NCBI GenBank assembly: GCA_038496445.1
Contig: JALMLS010000289.1
Coordinates: forward strand, 62,001-126,000
DNA from: Trichosphaerium sp. ATCC 40318
Lineage: Eukaryota; Discosea; Flabellinia; Trichosidae
DNA length: 64,000 nt
Reading direction: 5' to 3'
The notes under the pieces are model-generated. The model searched no databases. It was not told the DNA's origin and worked only from the letters and a program-made list of their open reading frames with translations. Below are positions 61,957 through 64,000 of this stretch, in pieces (the stretch's first letter is position 1; each line of letters starts with the position of its first letter). Made by a program: the position numbers and the translations under genes.

Positions 61957-63227
61957 TTAGCGAAAAGCAGTTGATGAAGACAAGACAGAAATCATCTCAG
62001 CGAATTCTCGGGATAGAATATTATGCTTCACCATTTGACCTGTATTTAAAGATGGCCATGTTACATTAGGTTGAAGTGAAATGATTGTCTTGATCTCTTC
62101 AAAAATTTGCATCCAGATATCTTTTTTCCTTTCTTGAGGTTTAAACCGCCAACAATTTCCCTTTCTCCGTTTATCAATTACTGTAGCCCACCTTTTGAAA
62201 AAAATAAGCACCAAAGATACATAGCAGCAGTTGTGTTCACACAACGAAAACAAAGCAACAAAGAATAAAAAGATTTTATTTTCGGGCGAGATTTAACTTG
62301 GCATGGTCACGTGTACAACGTGTACGAGAGTAGGAGCGATTGTTAATGTTATTTAAATAAACTATTTTTACAATTGCTACTTTTTAGTCTTTTTCGGCGT
62401 TCACACGTGACCAACGTATTACGAAACGGTGCGTACCTTTTTATAGATTTATAAGCGCCATACGTGTCTCTAGGTCTCTTTTGCTTATATTGGCTCAACA
62501 CGCTGACGGCAGTCATGAATACTCTATCATTTCTATACAAACAAGTCAGGAGATTGTCCATGCTGTTGCGATCAACAAAAAAAATACTAGCGCAGATCGT
62601 ACATAACTACAAAGGTATCACCTTCTCTGTGAACGCCAGCTTTTAGTATCGCAGCCAAACAAACAGCATAGAGGTAAGGCTTCTTACTTCTACCCAATAC
62701 ACGTTGAAGAAGTGGATCTGCTTTTAAAGCAAAATTCTGTTCACAATTTCGTTTATCCCAAGCACCCTGTTGATGAGATTTTAGCCAAAGAGGTTAAGAA
62801 GAAAAACGCAAAAAGAAAAATAAAAAGTTCGAAACTTTTTTTTTGAAGTTTAAGAAAACGAAGACTTCGACGCCATGTTCTTTGTTGATGGTACACGTAC
62901 CTCTTGTTTAATACATGGTTGAAATAACTTTTTATCGTCATGTTCTACCTTCACGGGCACTACACGTGGCTCTTCTATGATACGAAAAGAGCCATGCTGA
63001 TGAGTTTTCTGGATAGGTTCTTGTTTTATATAGCCAAGAGTTGACTGAGTGTGCTCAAAATTGTTACGAGATATTTGACCACCCAAGTTGTTTTGTATAA
63101 CGGGTTGATGGTTATGCAATGATTGGCATTGATAAGATGCTGGCAGTGTATCTGTCTCGAAAACAGGTAAGAAGTGTGAGATATCATGACATTGTAGTAT
63201 ATAGTCGGTCGGTTGGTAGTAGAGCAT
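61957..63227 (-). CDS. hypothetical nuclear-type protein with SUMO-consensus motifs
   Basis: The ATG at 63227 starts MLYYQPTDYILQCHDISHFL. The first exon is polar and holds three psi-K-x-E sites (GYIKQEP, VPVKVEHD, CIKQEV, between about 63,050 and 62,900). In-phase later exons read AWDKRNCEQNFALKADPLLQ, RVLGRSKKPYLYAVCLAAIL, MDNLLTCLYRNDRVFMTAVS, QYKQKRPRDTYGAYKS and finally RWATVIDKRRKGNCWRFKPQ with a helical tail to a stop at 61957. Lys/Gln/His-rich N-terminal and basic C-terminal blocks suit a transcription or chromatin factor, but I see no known DNA-binding domain. Confidence 0.5.
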
Positions 63228-63477
63228 GGTGATTATGTTAGTGTGTTAATCTCCACGTGCTGCGTCTTGTATTGGATGTTAAGAATAAGAAAAAAGCCTT
63301 GATACACCACACAGAAATTGTTCACATAGTCTTTTTCTTGAAGCTCTTATTGTAATGATTCGCGAGCCTGAGTTGTAAGAAGCAATATTGCTACTACCGG
63401 AGTTATAGAATAGATGAACAAGGCGAGAACTTTAGAGAAGTCCGTACGTACATGTGTGGTTTTGAAAAATAACTGTT

Positions 63478-63680
63478 ATGGTAATAAACGTAAAAGGTGG
63501 AAGGTATGACCCTAATCTTGTAATGGATGATAAGTCTTTTGGGTGAAAGTGAAGATGTTTTAAAGTTTTCCAAACAGAGTTACATAACGCACGTCGATGG
63601 GCGGTTTTGTGTGAACACTTCTTTTCGTGCCTTAGATACGCTCAATGACGCTACTACTAATGCTACAAAGGTGAAGTAGA
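63478..63680 (+). CDS. possible small coding region near the right edge
   Basis: An ATG at 63478 opens MVINVKGGRYDPNLVMDDKS. After a short intron-like gap a second frame reads YITHVDGRFCVNTSFRALDT. The phase between them did not fit in my reading, so the join is unproven. It may belong to a gene extending rightwards. Confidence 0.2.
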
Positions 63681-63916
63681 CATTATTTCTTGTAATATCA
63701 GAAATTGCTGCGCACCTCTTGCTCTACATAACAAACAAGCTTCTATTGTAGTCGTCATAAAATTTGTACACACTTTTTTCACTTTCTTAACTGAGAACCC
63801 AGATAGCCAGTTTTAATTTGTTTTGTTAGCAGGGTACCTCCTACGCGTGGGGGTCACGACAAGACTACTTCCGGATACTTCTAGATAAAAATATTAGAAA
63901 AACTTTACATTGCCAA

Positions 63917-64000
63917 ATGGCAACTCTAAGTACCAGTGTCGTCAAGTTGTTAGCCCATGCACCATATATGACTCGTTTCTTTACTATGTAAATCACTTTT
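63917..64000 (+). CDS. possible first exon of a gene cut by the right edge
   Basis: The ATG at 63917 begins MATLSTSVVKLLAHAPYMTR, an Arg/Ser-containing, acid-free leader typical of a mitochondrial presequence. It is followed by a donor-like GTAAAT near the end. Only the leader shape supports it. Confidence 0.25.

Overview
The window is eukaryotic nuclear DNA of low GC (roughly 37% by eye), compact and intron-rich. Genes lie a few hundred bases apart or less. Most are cut by short GT-AG introns of about 40-70 bases, and the donors usually read GTACGT or GTAC rather than GTAAGT. All gene models below were joined by hand from reading frames and splice signals, so exon edges are approximate where I say so. 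The gene set includes MCM5, SEC31, ELO, MPO1, plant-type asparaginase, DUF4140/DUF4139, a NEF1-like membrane protein, and secreted vWA, C1q-like and mucin-like proteins. It suggests a free-living heterotrophic or mixotrophic protist. I cannot place the lineage from this sequence alone.

Layout: 1-1,300 holds small minus-strand genes. 1,415-5,123 is a secreted mucin-like protein with long Pro-Thr-Thr repeats. 5,468-8,240 is a DUF4140/DUF4139 protein. 8,689-9,471 is an intronless ELO-type elongase. 10,061-11,471 is an isoaspartyl peptidase/asparaginase. 12,103-13,053 is an MPO1/DUF962 protein. 13,246-13,906 holds two small convergent genes. 14,534-21,501 is a complete Ty3/gypsy-type LTR retrotransposon with identical 140-bp LTRs and a GTAC target duplication. 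It carries a frame break in RT and an in-frame TGA in integrase, and it appears to sit inside the last exon of a small host gene.

22,531-23,669 is a Ser/Thr kinase. 23,910-25,011 is a KCTD-type BTB protein ending in a C1q-like domain. 25,323-28,301 is a secreted vWA plus cysteine-rich protein. 28,894-33,716 is a very polytopic NEF1-like protein. 33,941-36,112 has two small genes and an F-box/zinc-ribbon/coiled-coil protein. 36,312-38,205 is a signal peptide-PA-multi-TM (probably 7TM) receptor-like protein. 38,472-46,931 is a giant beta-propeller-PH-TKL kinase-AAA ATPase-helical-repeat protein. SEC31 (47,139-51,835) and MCM5 (51,957-55,298) are divergent across 121 bases.

55,681-58,004 is a type I membrane protein built of acidic repeats. 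58,473-61,213 has small membrane genes and a type II glycosyltransferase-like gene. 61,957-63,227 is a protein with three SUMO-type motifs. Possible first exons of another gene reach the right edge. No rRNA, tRNA or CRISPR was found.

The genes do not form one pathway. The most unusual items are the signalling and surface proteins with uncommon domain combinations (KCTD-C1q, PA-7TM, PH-kinase-AAA), the retroelement lodged in a host exon with identical LTRs but broken pol, the GTACGT donor preference, and the excess of CACGTG motifs in introns and promoters.
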